Numbered from the stretch's first letter, positions 1 through 6,035 are shown. The stretch: DNA of 6,359 nucleotides from Spirochaetaceae bacterium (GCA_031255315.1 JAIRSS010000276.1:1-6359), one strand, 5' to 3'. Translations and numbers: made by a program. The notes: a model not told the origin generated them from the sequence alone.

Positions 1-560
1 ACAGCGCCGCGGCGAACTATTTGGTGAACAACGCCCTGGGCAGGGCCATGCACGCCAACATGAGCGCCCTGGGGCCGGTCGCGTGGACCGAAAGCGAACT
101 CGCCTTTGCCCGTTCCTTCCAGAATACCCTGGCCGAATCCACCCGCAAGACTATCCCCGCCGTTGTCCGCCGGTATTTTCCAAAGGCCGGGGGGGAGGAA
201 ATTGAAGCGATGGCCGCCAAGCCCATACTGGACGACATTGTTCCCTACCATGAGACCGATCTGGTATTGGCTGGCTCAACCGATGTAGGGGACGTAAGCT
301 GGCATACGCCGACCGCTCAGGTCTTTACCGCCTGCTATCCCCAGGGAACGGTGTCCCATTCATGGCAGCTTACGGGCTGCGGGCAGTCATCCCTGGTCCA
401 TAAGGGCCTTATCCAGGCGGCAAAGATAATCGCCTTTACCGCAGCGGACATTTTGGAAAACCCGCAGCTTTTGGCGGACGCGAAAGCCGAACATCTGGGC
501 CGCCTGGCCGGTGAAAGCTACCGCTGCCCGATCCCTCCCGAGGTCATGCCTGAAGAATAA
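1..560 (+). CDS. AbgB-like M20-family amidohydrolase, 3' part only
   Basis: The frame is open to the left edge (first complete codon at position 3), so this is the C-terminal ~185 residues of a longer protein; the family is usually about 450-480 residues. It resembles the AbgB subunit of p-aminobenzoyl-glutamate hydrolase and related M20-family amidohydrolases, which are cytoplasmic metal-dependent enzymes cleaving amide bonds of N-acyl or aminobenzoyl amino acids. Visible family marks are GSTDVGDVSW at about residues 91-100 of the fragment, the HSW and VHKG histidines near 119 and 133 (candidate metal or substrate ligands), a closing helix, and the C-terminal CPIPPEV at about 175-181. Most metal ligands and the start lie outside the window. 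The downstream gene converges on it. Family assignment is fairly secure; the real substrate is unknown, and AbgB-like proteins are often annotated simply as amidohydrolases. Confidence 0.82.
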   Translation, partial: SAAANYLVNNALGRAMHANMSALGPVAWTESELAFARSFQNTLAESTRKTIPAVVRRYFPKAGGEEIEAMAAKPILDDIVPYHETDLVLAGSTDVGDVSWHTPTAQVFTACYPQGTVSHSWQLTGCGQSSLVHKGLIQAAKIIAFTAADILENPQLLADAKAEHLGRLAGESYRCPIPPEVMPEE

Positions 561-588
561 GGCGGCGGTTTTTAGGACCCGGGCAGGA

Positions 589-614
589 TAAAAGGCGGCA
601 GCTTGTTTCCGCCT
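589..614 (-). terminator. Intrinsic terminator of the gntR gene
   Basis: Read on the - strand, AGGCGG and CCGCCT form a perfect 6-bp GC-rich stem around a 10-nt loop, followed directly by TTTTAT. It begins 7 nt past the gntR stop codon. On the + strand the same hairpin follows the amidohydrolase stop by about 30 nt but lacks a clear T-run, so it should work mainly for gntR. The stem is short, hence moderate confidence. Confidence 0.55.
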
Positions 615-620
615 GGGCCT

Positions 621-1598
621 TTAGCGCTGATTAGCTTTAAAAATCGTTTCAATTTGTTCTTCAAGGAACAAAAGGGAGCCCCGTTCTACCTGATAATGAT
701 AAAAGATAGGACGGTGGCTTTCTTCACAGAACCGGATCACCGCGGCCTCTTCCTGGGAAGCAAAGAATTCGTAGTTGGCCGGCAGGAGCAGACGGTCGCA
801 TTCCTTTATCTGTTCCTGGATGCTGTTCCTGTTGCCAAAAAAAGCCAGCCGTACCGGGTTGGTAAGTTTTCCGTAGGTTCCGCAGGCCCAGAGCATTAAT
901 TGGGCGTAGCGATCGCTGACGGTGATGATTCCAAGCCGGGTTCCTGGCGGAAGGGCGGCCAGGTCCAGGGCGGTGTTTGTGGCAACGGTCATTACCAGAC
1001 GGCAGGGCTGGCTGCCGGGCAGCATCTTTCCAAGAAGATCGTCGTAATGGGTTGAAGTGGTAACCACCAGGTCCGCCGCGGGATTGAAATGCCCGGGGGA
1101 TTTTAGAACCTCCTCTAATAAATATTTCCTGACCTCGGTGTTGGGAATCTCTGCAATCTGGACGCACATCATCGCAAGAGCCTCGGGGTTGCATTCTACC
1201 GCGGCGACCATGACATGCTGTACGTGTTCTTCCCGTTCCCGGAGCTTGAGGTCAAAGAATATCCGGATGTCATTGAGCGAGAACGAAAGTTCCTGCGCGG
1301 TGTCCAGCATTTCATCAATGGCTTGCATGACTTTCGCCTTGGTACTGCCTGATTCAACCTTAGCGGAATAGACAAACGTTCCGCTCCCCCTGATTTTTCG
1401 GATAAGCCCGCTCTGTTCCAGTATATCGTAGGCGTGCTTGATGGTCCCCTGGGAAATGCCGCTTTCGGCGGCCATATCCCGTACGGTGGGAAGCCGGTAT
1501 CCGGGAGGCATATTGCCCAAGGCTATGTCCCTGGTGATCTGTTCCACTACCTGCTGATAAAGCGGTTCGGTTTTACTATTGTCAAGTTCTATACGCAT
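621..1598 (-). CDS. GntR-family transcriptional regulator
   Basis: A 325-residue DNA-binding regulator. Residues 12-76 form a typical GntR winged helix-turn-helix: PLYQQ at 12-16, PPGYRLPTVRDMA at 31-43, a recognition helix near 48-58 (ISQGTIKHAYD), and the wing GSGTFV at 71-76. A predicted helical linker (about 80-125) leads to a ~200-residue C-terminal domain that begins near VECNPE (134-139) and contains alternating strand-like segments such as LGIITVSD. This domain does not look like the FCD, UTRA or aminotransferase (MocR) effector domains, and the protein is much longer than YtrA-type regulators. I cannot name its ligand. The frame is open back to a TTG at 1682, but ATG at 1598 is chosen because GntR proteins usually begin about 10 residues before PLYxQ; its ribosome site (AGAAAAAG) is weak. 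It lies downstream of MATE on the same strand, so it may control that transporter or itself; this is inference. Confidence 0.87.
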   Translation of the reverse strand: MRIELDNSKTEPLYQQVVEQITRDIALGNMPPGYRLPTVRDMAAESGISQGTIKHAYDILEQSGLIRKIRGSGTFVYSAKVESGSTKAKVMQAIDEMLDTAQELSFSLNDIRIFFDLKLREREEHVQHVMVAAVECNPEALAMMCVQIAEIPNTEVRKYLLEEVLKSPGHFNPAADLVVTTSTHYDDLLGKMLPGSQPCRLVMTVATNTALDLAALPPGTRLGIITVSDRYAQLMLWACGTYGKLTNPVRLAFFGNRNSIQEQIKECDRLLLPANYEFFASQEEAAVIRFCEESHRPIFYHYQVERGSLLFLEEQIETIFKANQR

Positions 1599-1672
1599 CT
1601 TTTTCTGCTTATTCAGATTGTTCCAAAATTGAGCATTTTTGAATAGTCCCATACGTACGATATTCTGATTGA

Positions 1673-1678
1673 TATATA
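1673..1678 (-). promoter_or_regulatory. Candidate extended -10 of gntR promoter
   Basis: On the - strand TGGTATATA matches an extended -10 (TGn followed by TATATA) with no good -35 at the usual distance. Transcription would start near 1665, inside the longer open frame but upstream of ATG 1598, which supports the shorter gntR start. Weak evidence from the hexamer alone. Confidence 0.3.
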
Positions 1679-1700
1679 CCAAGTGGATCTATCCAATCCG

Positions 1701-1727
1701 CCGCGTCAAACCGGGAAATTCACGCGG
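1701..1727. promoter_or_regulatory. Inverted repeat between MATE and gntR (operator or weak terminator)
   Basis: CCGCGTCAA at 1701-1709 pairs with TTCACGCGG at 1719-1727 (one C-C mismatch, 9-nt loop). It lies 13 nt past the MATE stop and about 100 nt before the gntR start. No T-run follows on the - strand, so it is a poor intrinsic terminator. A dyad here could equally be an operator upstream of gntR. Function is inferred from position only. Confidence 0.4.
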
Positions 1728-1739
1728 TATGGTATGATG

Positions 1740-3128
1740 TTATGCTAAGTCCTTGCGTAAAACTGAAATACCCACCGGTACAGACAAAATAAAGGTACAC
1801 ATATCGGCGATAGGGGTACAAAGCTGGATGCCCAAAACGCCTGCGGCGGGAACAAGGGTGAAGATCAAGGGAATAAGAAAGAGCCCCTGCCGGGAAAAAG
1901 CGAGGATGCTGGCGGACAGCGCTTTCCCTGTCGTTTGAAGTAAAAAACTTACCATAAGTATCCAGCCCAGAAACGGAAAAACAAAACATTCCGCCCTCAG
2001 CGCGAATACGCCGACCCGTATAACCAGACGGTCATTTTTCGTGAATTGGGCGATGATATGCGGAGCGAAGATAAAACAGACCGCCGCGATCCCTAAAAGC
2101 AGGACGGTAGAAAGAGCGACGCAAAACCTGAATGCTTTTTTTACCCGGTCGTAACGCTTCGCGCCGTAGTTGAAACCGCACACCGGCTGGAATCCCTGGC
2201 CAAAACCGGTAATCGCGGCGCTCGCCATAAAAAAGACGCGGTTCACGATAGCGACGGCGGCGATTACCCCGTCCCCGTAGACGCCCGCCGCGTGGTTAAG
2301 CAGCGCCACCGAGAGGCTTGCGACCCCCTGGCGGAGAAACGAAGGGCTGCCGCCCCGGAGTATCTCTTTATAGCGGCGTATACACGGAGAGAAATTCCGG
2401 GGCAGAATCCTGATATTCCCTTCTTTCATATAGCCAATAATAAACAAGGAGACGCAGCTTACGATTTGGCTTATCATCGTTGCCAGGGACGCCCCTTTAA
2501 CGCCCAGATGAAAGACGAAGATAAAGAGCGGATCAAGGACGATGTTGAGAACCGCCCCGGTTACCATGCCGATCATGGCGAAGGCGGCGCTTCCTTGATA
2601 CCGCAGGAGGTTGTTCTGCATAAACGAAGTAATCATGAACGGCGCGCCAAGCAGGATAAACCGGAGGTAGTCCCGGGTATACGGCAGCGAAGTACTGGTA
2701 GAACCGAGGAACTTCGCAAGGGGCGAAAGAAAAATCGTGCCGAACAGGGTAATCACGATTCCTACAAAAAATGCGGAAAAGAACCCGGTCGCGGCCATTT
2801 TCCCCGCGTCTTCGGTCATTTGAGAACCCAGGGCGCGGGAAATGAAGTTGCCGGAACCCTGGCCAAAGAAAAAGCCAATCGCCTGGATAACGGCCATAAG
2901 GGAAAAACTCACCCCGACGGCGGCGGTAGCGGTAGTCCCCAGGGAGCTGACGAAGTAGGTATCCGCCATGTTGTACATAGCCGACACCATCATGATAATA
3001 ATGGACGGGACGGCCAATTTAACTACTAACCGCTCTACCGGCTCTGTCGTCATCATACGGTATTTTTTATCCAGCGCGCTTTCGCTGTTCTGTGCTGATG
3101 ATTGTGAAGCGGCTTCATATTCACTCAT
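1740..3128 (-). CDS. MATE family multidrug/cation efflux transporter
   Basis: A 462-residue inner-membrane protein with the expected length and about 12 hydrophobic segments of the MATE family, which exports drugs or organic cations in exchange for Na+ or H+. After a polar N-terminal tail of about 30 residues comes the family opening (LVVKLAVPSIIIMM, with the conserved proline at 41), then YNMADTYFVSSLG and GQGSGNFISRALG. The second half carries QPVCGFNYGAKRYDRVKKAF, matching the conserved Q-P-x-x-G-[FY]-N-Y-G-A motif of the MepA/DinF-like branch. ATG 3128 is chosen because AGGGA lies just upstream; an internal MM at residues 25-26 would also give a normal-length MATE. It has its own promoter (3227-3255), and gntR follows on the same strand. 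The frame is intact. Substrate cannot be told from sequence; drug export is the default annotation and a metabolite substrate is equally possible. Confidence 0.93.
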   Translation of the reverse strand: MSEYEAASQSSAQNSESALDKKYRMMTTEPVERLVVKLAVPSIIIMMVSAMYNMADTYFVSSLGTTATAAVGVSFSLMAVIQAIGFFFGQGSGNFISRALGSQMTEDAGKMAATGFFSAFFVGIVITLFGTIFLSPLAKFLGSTSTSLPYTRDYLRFILLGAPFMITSFMQNNLLRYQGSAAFAMIGMVTGAVLNIVLDPLFIFVFHLGVKGASLATMISQIVSCVSLFIIGYMKEGNIRILPRNFSPCIRRYKEILRGGSPSFLRQGVASLSVALLNHAAGVYGDGVIAAVAIVNRVFFMASAAITGFGQGFQPVCGFNYGAKRYDRVKKAFRFCVALSTVLLLGIAAVCFIFAPHIIAQFTKNDRLVIRVGVFALRAECFVFPFLGWILMVSFLLQTTGKALSASILAFSRQGLFLIPLIFTLVPAAGVLGIQLCTPIADMCTFILSVPVGISVLRKDLA

Positions 3129-3132
3129 TGTT

Positions 3133-3143
3133 TCCCTGTCCTT
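3133..3143 (-). promoter_or_regulatory. Shine-Dalgarno region deciding the MATE start
   Basis: On the - strand AAGGA (3143-3139) and AGGGA (3137-3133) precede ATG 3128, the nearer one with about 4 nt spacing. This favours 3128 over the upstream in-frame candidate at 3212 and over the internal methionines. Confidence 0.6.
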
Positions 3144-3185
3144 ATCCCCCAGACGCCGCCCGTCAGGGCGCCCAGACAACCGTTT

Positions 3186-3223
3186 CCAGGGTACAAGCTC
3201 TGGAGGTTTCAACGCCGGTACCC
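3186..3223. promoter_or_regulatory. Overlapping dyads at the MATE transcription start (candidate operator)
   Basis: Two inverted repeats overlap here: CCAG (3186-3189) with CTGG (3200-3203), and GGGTAC (3189-3194) with GTACCC (3218-3223). They sit at and just downstream of the predicted MATE transcription start near 3219-3220, the usual place for a repressor site. The GGTAC half-sites suit a dimeric regulator, and GTAC also occurs within a CGTACG upstream of gntR (1654-1659). Binding by the GntR protein is inference. Confidence 0.4.
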
Positions 3224-3226
3224 ACT

Positions 3227-3255
3227 ATACTATGGCAACGCCCTTGTTTTGTTAA
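3227..3255 (-). promoter_or_regulatory. Sigma70-type promoter of the MATE gene
   Basis: On the - strand TTAACA (-35, 3255-3250, 5/6 to consensus) is followed by exactly 17 bp and TAGTAT (-10, 3232-3227, 4/6). The predicted start near 3219-3220 gives a 5' leader of about 90 nt before ATG 3128. The -35 lies in the loop of the hairpin at 3236-3266. Confidence 0.6.
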
Positions 3256-3266
3256 GGGCGGCGTTG
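3236..3266. repeat. Hairpin-forming inverted repeat
   Basis: CAACGCCCTT at 3236-3245 pairs with AAGGG-CG-GCGTTG at 3254-3266, with a 3-nt bulge, around TTGTTTTG-like loop sequence. It overlaps the upstream part of the MATE promoter and abuts the larger palindrome to its right. It may be part of that element or a control site. Confidence 0.45.
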
Positions 3267-3348
3267 ATTCGCGGCGAAGGGTTTCATACCCAAGAGCCCG
3301 CTCACCAGTCCGCGGGGGAGCTTTAGGATAGGAAACCCTGCGTTCAAC
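3263..3348. repeat. Long imperfect palindrome, candidate intergenic repeat element
   Basis: The core 3278-3339 (62 bp) reads AGGGTTTC...GAAACCCT. Its 20-bp arms match at 16 of 20 positions when one is reverse-complemented (mismatches scattered). The symmetry continues outward to GTTGA (3263-3267) and TCAAC (3344-3348) after a gap of about 6 nt. As a result both strands encode similar peptides (RRVSYPRA on +, RRVSYPKA on -). This is the shape of a REP/MITE-like intergenic element or a structured RNA. Copy number cannot be seen from one window. Confidence 0.5.
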
Positions 3349-3462
3349 CACCACCAGGGCCGCATTCCGCCCCGCGCTCATAGCCGGAGACAGGCTCATA
3401 TAACAATTTTTTGGCTGTATGAGGGGGTAAAGGATACCGTACTGATGAGGCAACGCGCCGTA

Positions 3463-3491
3463 TAGACAGAACCCGGCTGGATACATATAAT
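3463..3491 (+). promoter_or_regulatory. Near-consensus promoter of the PBP-like gene
   Basis: TAGACA (3463-3468, 5/6 to TTGACA), a 17-bp spacer, and a perfect TATAAT (3486-3491). Transcription should start at about 3497-3499, that is, at the ATG itself (3499). Confidence 0.72.
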
Positions 3492-3498
3492 AATTTCA

Positions 3499-4419
3499 AT
3501 GACCGGGAAAGGAAAAAATAAACCCCCCCTGTTGTTTTTGGCGATTATTCCGTTTTTTATCATAATTATACTGGGTGGGGTGTTTATCCTTCGTCCGCCG
3601 GTGGTGCTGGTTACGGATCGCGTCTACGATCAACTCTATGGAAGGCGCCGGGGAATGAAAATGCAGGCCGAAACATCCATCAGGCTTTTCAGGCGGGTAA
3701 AAACCGTCAGTATAGCCGAAGATGCCGGAACTGATGTGGCGGTTTTCGCGATAAGGTCCGCTTCGAAAAAGCCCTTCTGCGTGTTGTTTCCCTACCGGTA
3801 TTACCGGGAAGCCGAACAATATACTCAGGATTACCCCGGTGTTCCGGCGGCGGTTCTCTTGGGGCGTATCCGTCAAACCCCGGCGGGTATGAACCTTCCT
3901 GGTATCAGGACCGATACGGAGGGGGATTATTTTAAGCTGGGGCGGATGGCGGCGGCATTTGTTTTGAACCAACACGAAAGCGGGGAGGGGCAGGCGGGAA
4001 GAATTTTGTTTCTTAGGGACGATTTGGTCTCCCCGGAGGACCGGGACGCCTTTAACCGGGGGCTTAAGGCCGAAGGCTGCTCTACGGCCCCCTTTGAGGT
4101 GAGGGGCGGGGATGATGAGTATACTGTCCCCGATACCGTTTCCTGCGTGGTACTAACCGGCGCGGCGGAATCGTTCCTTGGTCAAAATCTGAACTTGCCG
4201 GTACTGCTGGTTTCCTGGCTCGACCCTTCCGTAACGAACAGCGTGGTTAAAGTTGTCTTTGACGATTCACCCTGGGCGCAGGTTGTTCAGGCGGCGGCGA
4301 TGGCGGCGGGGGAACGGGAACTTGGGGGTATTCCCTCGAAAGTTGTGGTTTTGAGGGAACGGATTGAGGGAACGGAGTTTCTCCGCAAAATGAGCGAGAT
4401 AGTACAGGGCAGGGATTAG
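3499..4419 (+). CDS. Membrane-anchored periplasmic protein with PBP-like fold
   Basis: A 306-residue protein that I do not recognise by name. A lysine-rich N-terminus (residues 1-8) and a hydrophobic segment at 11-31 (rich in I, L, F) without a clear cleavage site indicate an uncleaved anchor with the rest in the periplasm. The outer part alternates short strands and helices like a type-1 periplasmic binding / LacI-type sugar-binding domain: VVLVTDRVYDQLYG near 35, AVLLGR, a helix with KLGRMAAAFVLNQ, then RILFLRDD and DRDAFNRGLKAEG, CVVLTGAAESFL, LPVLLVSWLDPS and VVKVVFDDSPWAQVV. No permease or ATPase is adjacent, so a sensing or structural role is as likely as uptake. ATG 3499 is the first possible start after the in-frame stop at 3463, and it retains the anchor; there is no Shine-Dalgarno, and the message appears leaderless. 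It ends 45 bp before the flaA promoter. A link to flagella is positional only. Confidence 0.85.
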   Translation: MTGKGKNKPPLLFLAIIPFFIIIILGGVFILRPPVVLVTDRVYDQLYGRRRGMKMQAETSIRLFRRVKTVSIAEDAGTDVAVFAIRSASKKPFCVLFPYRYYREAEQYTQDYPGVPAAVLLGRIRQTPAGMNLPGIRTDTEGDYFKLGRMAAAFVLNQHESGEGQAGRILFLRDDLVSPEDRDAFNRGLKAEGCSTAPFEVRGGDDEYTVPDTVSCVVLTGAAESFLGQNLNLPVLLVSWLDPSVTNSVVKVVFDDSPWAQVVQAAAMAAGERELGGIPSKVVVLRERIEGTEFLRKMSEIVQGRD

Positions 4420-4464
4420 TCCAGTAATTTTGTGATATTTTACGGTAAAGCCTCTTGAGAGGGT

Positions 4465-4493
4465 TTGACAAAGATACAACAAGGAAATATAAT
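4465..4493 (+). promoter_or_regulatory. Perfect-consensus sigma70 promoter of the flaA operon
   Basis: TTGACA (4465-4470), exactly 17 bp, TATAAT (4488-4493): both hexamers match consensus fully. The start near 4500 gives a leader of about 37 nt to ATG 4537. No sigma28-like flagellar promoter (TAAA-N15-GCCGATAA) is visible, so housekeeping sigma is expected to transcribe the operon at a high rate. Confidence 0.88.
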
Positions 4494-4524
4494 CAGAATG
4501 ACCTCTTTTCTAAACATAAAGAAA

Positions 4525-4530
4525 AAGGAG
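4525..4530 (+). promoter_or_regulatory. Shine-Dalgarno deciding the first flaA start
   Basis: AAGGAG with 6 nt spacing to ATG 4537. The open frame extends upstream to a TTG at 4465, but that codon is part of the -35 box and cannot be in the transcript. Confidence 0.85.
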
Positions 4531-4536
4531 TATGGA

Positions 4537-5298
4537 ATGAAACATGGCAGTTTCAAGTTTTTTTCGTTGACTCTAATTGTAATGGTATTCGGTATGGCGG
4601 CTGCGGTATTTGGGGACGATGCTACCGTTAACCTGGAATCTGTTATTTTAGAGTCCTTTGACGGGGATTCCAATTATGATTGGAAGGTAGCGGCCAGTAA
4701 ATTTGCCACTAAAACTGATGAAGAGACTTTCCCTCAGGTAAGTTATATTCCGATGTGGCCGATGGCTCTCTTCGGTTCTAACAGAGACGGGAAAGAGCTC
4801 AGTGTATTGGGTATACATGGCAAATTTGATCGTCAGGGGTACAATTGGATCGATATCTATCCGGTATCCGCTGAAGGCGGGGATGGTGAAGAGCCCGCGC
4901 CGGTAGAGATTCCTATTCCCGGACGGGTGAAATACCTGGACGTGTGGGCGTGGGGTTCCAATCTCAATTACACGGTTGAAGCCTATGTCCGGGATTACCG
5001 GGGAGTGGTTCATGCTATTGAGATGGGAAATCTTGGTTACCAAGGGTGGAAGAATCTGAGGGCTGTGGTTCCCGCGAAGCTCCCGCAGGCCAAAAGAGTT
5101 CTTCCCCGGCTTGCTGAGTTAACATTCATTAAGTTCCGCATCTGGACGCCGCCCAGGGAGCAGGTGAATGATTTCTATGTATATTTTGATCAATTCAAGG
5201 TACTTACCGATACTTTTGAATCAATTTTCGACGGCGACGAACTGGCTGATCCGGCAAGGGTTCAGGAACTCTGGGCCGGCTCGGCGGGGACTAATTAA
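4537..5298 (+). CDS. flaA: FlaA-family flagellar filament outer layer (sheath) protein, first copy
   Basis: A 253-residue exported protein of the FlaA family, which forms the proteinaceous sheath over the FlaB core of spirochete periplasmic flagella and affects filament stiffness and cell shape. Residues 1-26 are a signal peptide (K2, K7, a hydrophobic core, likely cleavage after VFG before DD). The mature part has the FlaA beta-rich layout: an N-terminal ESFDGDSNYDWKV block, a central YLDVWAWGSNLNYTVEAYVR strand pair, GYQGWKNL at 167-174, and DFYVYFDQFKVLTD from 212. It ends in an acidic tail with a late Trp (ELW). It shares the QGWK and YVYFD blocks with the next gene, so the two are paralogues, although strongly diverged overall. 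Translation is well supported by the Shine-Dalgarno site and the promoter directly upstream. Paired flaA genes are known in treponemes; which paralogue number applies cannot be fixed here. Confidence 0.9.
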   Translation: MKHGSFKFFSLTLIVMVFGMAAAVFGDDATVNLESVILESFDGDSNYDWKVAASKFATKTDEETFPQVSYIPMWPMALFGSNRDGKELSVLGIHGKFDRQGYNWIDIYPVSAEGGDGEEPAPVEIPIPGRVKYLDVWAWGSNLNYTVEAYVRDYRGVVHAIEMGNLGYQGWKNLRAVVPAKLPQAKRVLPRLAELTFIKFRIWTPPREQVNDFYVYFDQFKVLTDTFESIFDGDELADPARVQELWAGSAGTN

Positions 5299-5303
5299 GG
5301 AGG
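5297..5303 (+). promoter_or_regulatory. Shine-Dalgarno of second flaA overlapping the first stop
   Basis: AAGGAGG begins inside the TAA stop of the upstream gene (5296-5298) and lies 6 nt before ATG 5310. Ribosomes finishing the first gene therefore sit on the initiation site of the second, which suggests translational coupling and balanced production. Confidence 0.85.
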
Positions 5304-5309
5304 CCGCAG

Positions 5310-6035
5310 ATGAAACGACACGGAATTATTATAGCGATAGTACTCGTAGCGGTTACGGGGATTCTGTGGGCCCAGGAAGAAATAGGGGCGACGAACCCTG
5401 AATATCTTGGGGTAGAAAGCGCTCAACAGCAATTGAAAGAAATTTCAGTTGATAAATTTGAACATGAAGGATATTGGCTTTCCACCATGTCTTCAGATTC
5501 AGGGTACGTCATGAGCCGGTTGTTTGCCGGGGGGCCCGCGGATAAAGAGGCCATCCCGGATGAAGAAGGAATGAATATTCCCGATCAATACGTATTGGGT
5601 ACCCGGGTTGATTTCCTTCGGAGAGGGCATACAAGTTTTACCGTTTATCCTGTTCGTCCCGTTCCTATTGAAGGAATCACCAAGACTATTTCGCTATGGG
5701 TAGCGGGCCGTAACTTTAATCACTCCTTGAATATTATCATTCAAGATTATTTCGGCAGGACCCATGAGCTTTTTGTGGATAAATTGAATTTCCAGGGTTG
5801 GAAACGCTTGACCGTAACGATACCCCCTCAGGGCGAAGACGGTCAAAGCGGTATTGTCCAACGGAATTATCACTACAATAACCAGATGGGGATTCGGGTT
5901 GCGGGATTCCGTATTGATTGCGAGCCTACAGAAGCGCAGGGCAGTTATTACGTATACTTCGATGATCTTCGGGCCGTTACCGATCTTTTTGCTGAGAATG
6001 ATCGGGATGAGGATGATATGAACGACGCCTGGTAA
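5310..6035 (+). CDS. flaA: FlaA-family flagellar filament outer layer protein, second copy
   Basis: A 241-residue exported FlaA paralogue. Residues 1-21 form a signal peptide (KRH, then a hydrophobic stretch, cleavage likely after ILWA before QEE). The mature protein carries FEHEGYWLSTMSSDSGY near the start, the central ISLWVAGRNFNHSLNIIIQD pair, NFQGWKRL at 160-167, a GIRVAGFRID strand, and YYVYFDDLRAVTDLF from 213. It closes with a strongly acidic tail (ENDRDEDDMNDAW). The QGWK and YVYFDDL blocks align with the first copy, while the N-terminal third differs, as expected if the two occupy distinct positions in the sheath. It is 11 nt downstream of the first flaA, shares its promoter and is followed by a strong terminator. 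Sheath assembly role is known for the family; the specific role of this copy is inferred. Confidence 0.9.
   Translation: MKRHGIIIAIVLVAVTGILWAQEEIGATNPEYLGVESAQQQLKEISVDKFEHEGYWLSTMSSDSGYVMSRLFAGGPADKEAIPDEEGMNIPDQYVLGTRVDFLRRGHTSFTVYPVRPVPIEGITKTISLWVAGRNFNHSLNIIIQDYFGRTHELFVDKLNFQGWKRLTVTIPPQGEDGQSGIVQRNYHYNNQMGIRVAGFRIDCEPTEAQGSYYVYFDDLRAVTDLFAENDRDEDDMNDAW

Larger units (their letters stand above)
3129..3498. other. Divergent intergenic region between MATE and the PBP-like gene
   Basis: This 370-bp stretch separates two divergently transcribed genes. Open frames cross it on both strands, but their peptides look non-coding (rich in R, P and S, without recognisable domains), and they mirror each other across a palindrome. 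It contains the two outward promoters and several inverted repeats listed separately. It also has a weak inverted repeat CTCATA (3395-3400) / TATGAG (3418-3423), with a further direct copy of GCTCATA at 3376-3382. I see no tRNA or riboswitch that I can recognise. Confidence 0.7.

Noticed and set aside
724..1194. A 156-codon open frame on the - strand within gntR
   Set aside because: It is an alternative frame of the well-supported GntR gene, rich in R, P and G, with no recognisable motif.
1599..1682. A longer gntR start at TTG 1682
   Set aside because: The extra 28 residues are not expected in this family, no ribosome site precedes the TTG, and the likely -10 lies within that stretch.
2292..3029. 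A 245-codon open frame on the + strand antisense to MATE
   Set aside because: Its product is a low-complexity, charged, G/R/K/H-rich peptide with no domain, and it lies wholly opposite a clear MATE gene in a GC-rich region, where antisense frames arise by chance.
3163..3486. A 107-codon open frame on the - strand in the divergent intergenic region
   Set aside because: It crosses the MATE promoter and the palindrome, and its middle part mirrors the + strand frame because of the inverted repeat. No ribosome site or domain supports it.
4447..4466. CCTC-TTGA-GAGG hairpin before the flaA promoter as a terminator of the upstream gene
   Set aside because: The stem has only 4 bp plus a broken AAA/TTT extension, and the T-run is three bases and belongs to the -35 region, so termination would be poor.
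4440..4480. A sigma28-type flagellar promoter upstream of flaA
   Set aside because: A TAAAG is present at 4446-4450, but nothing like GCCGATAA follows at the required distance.
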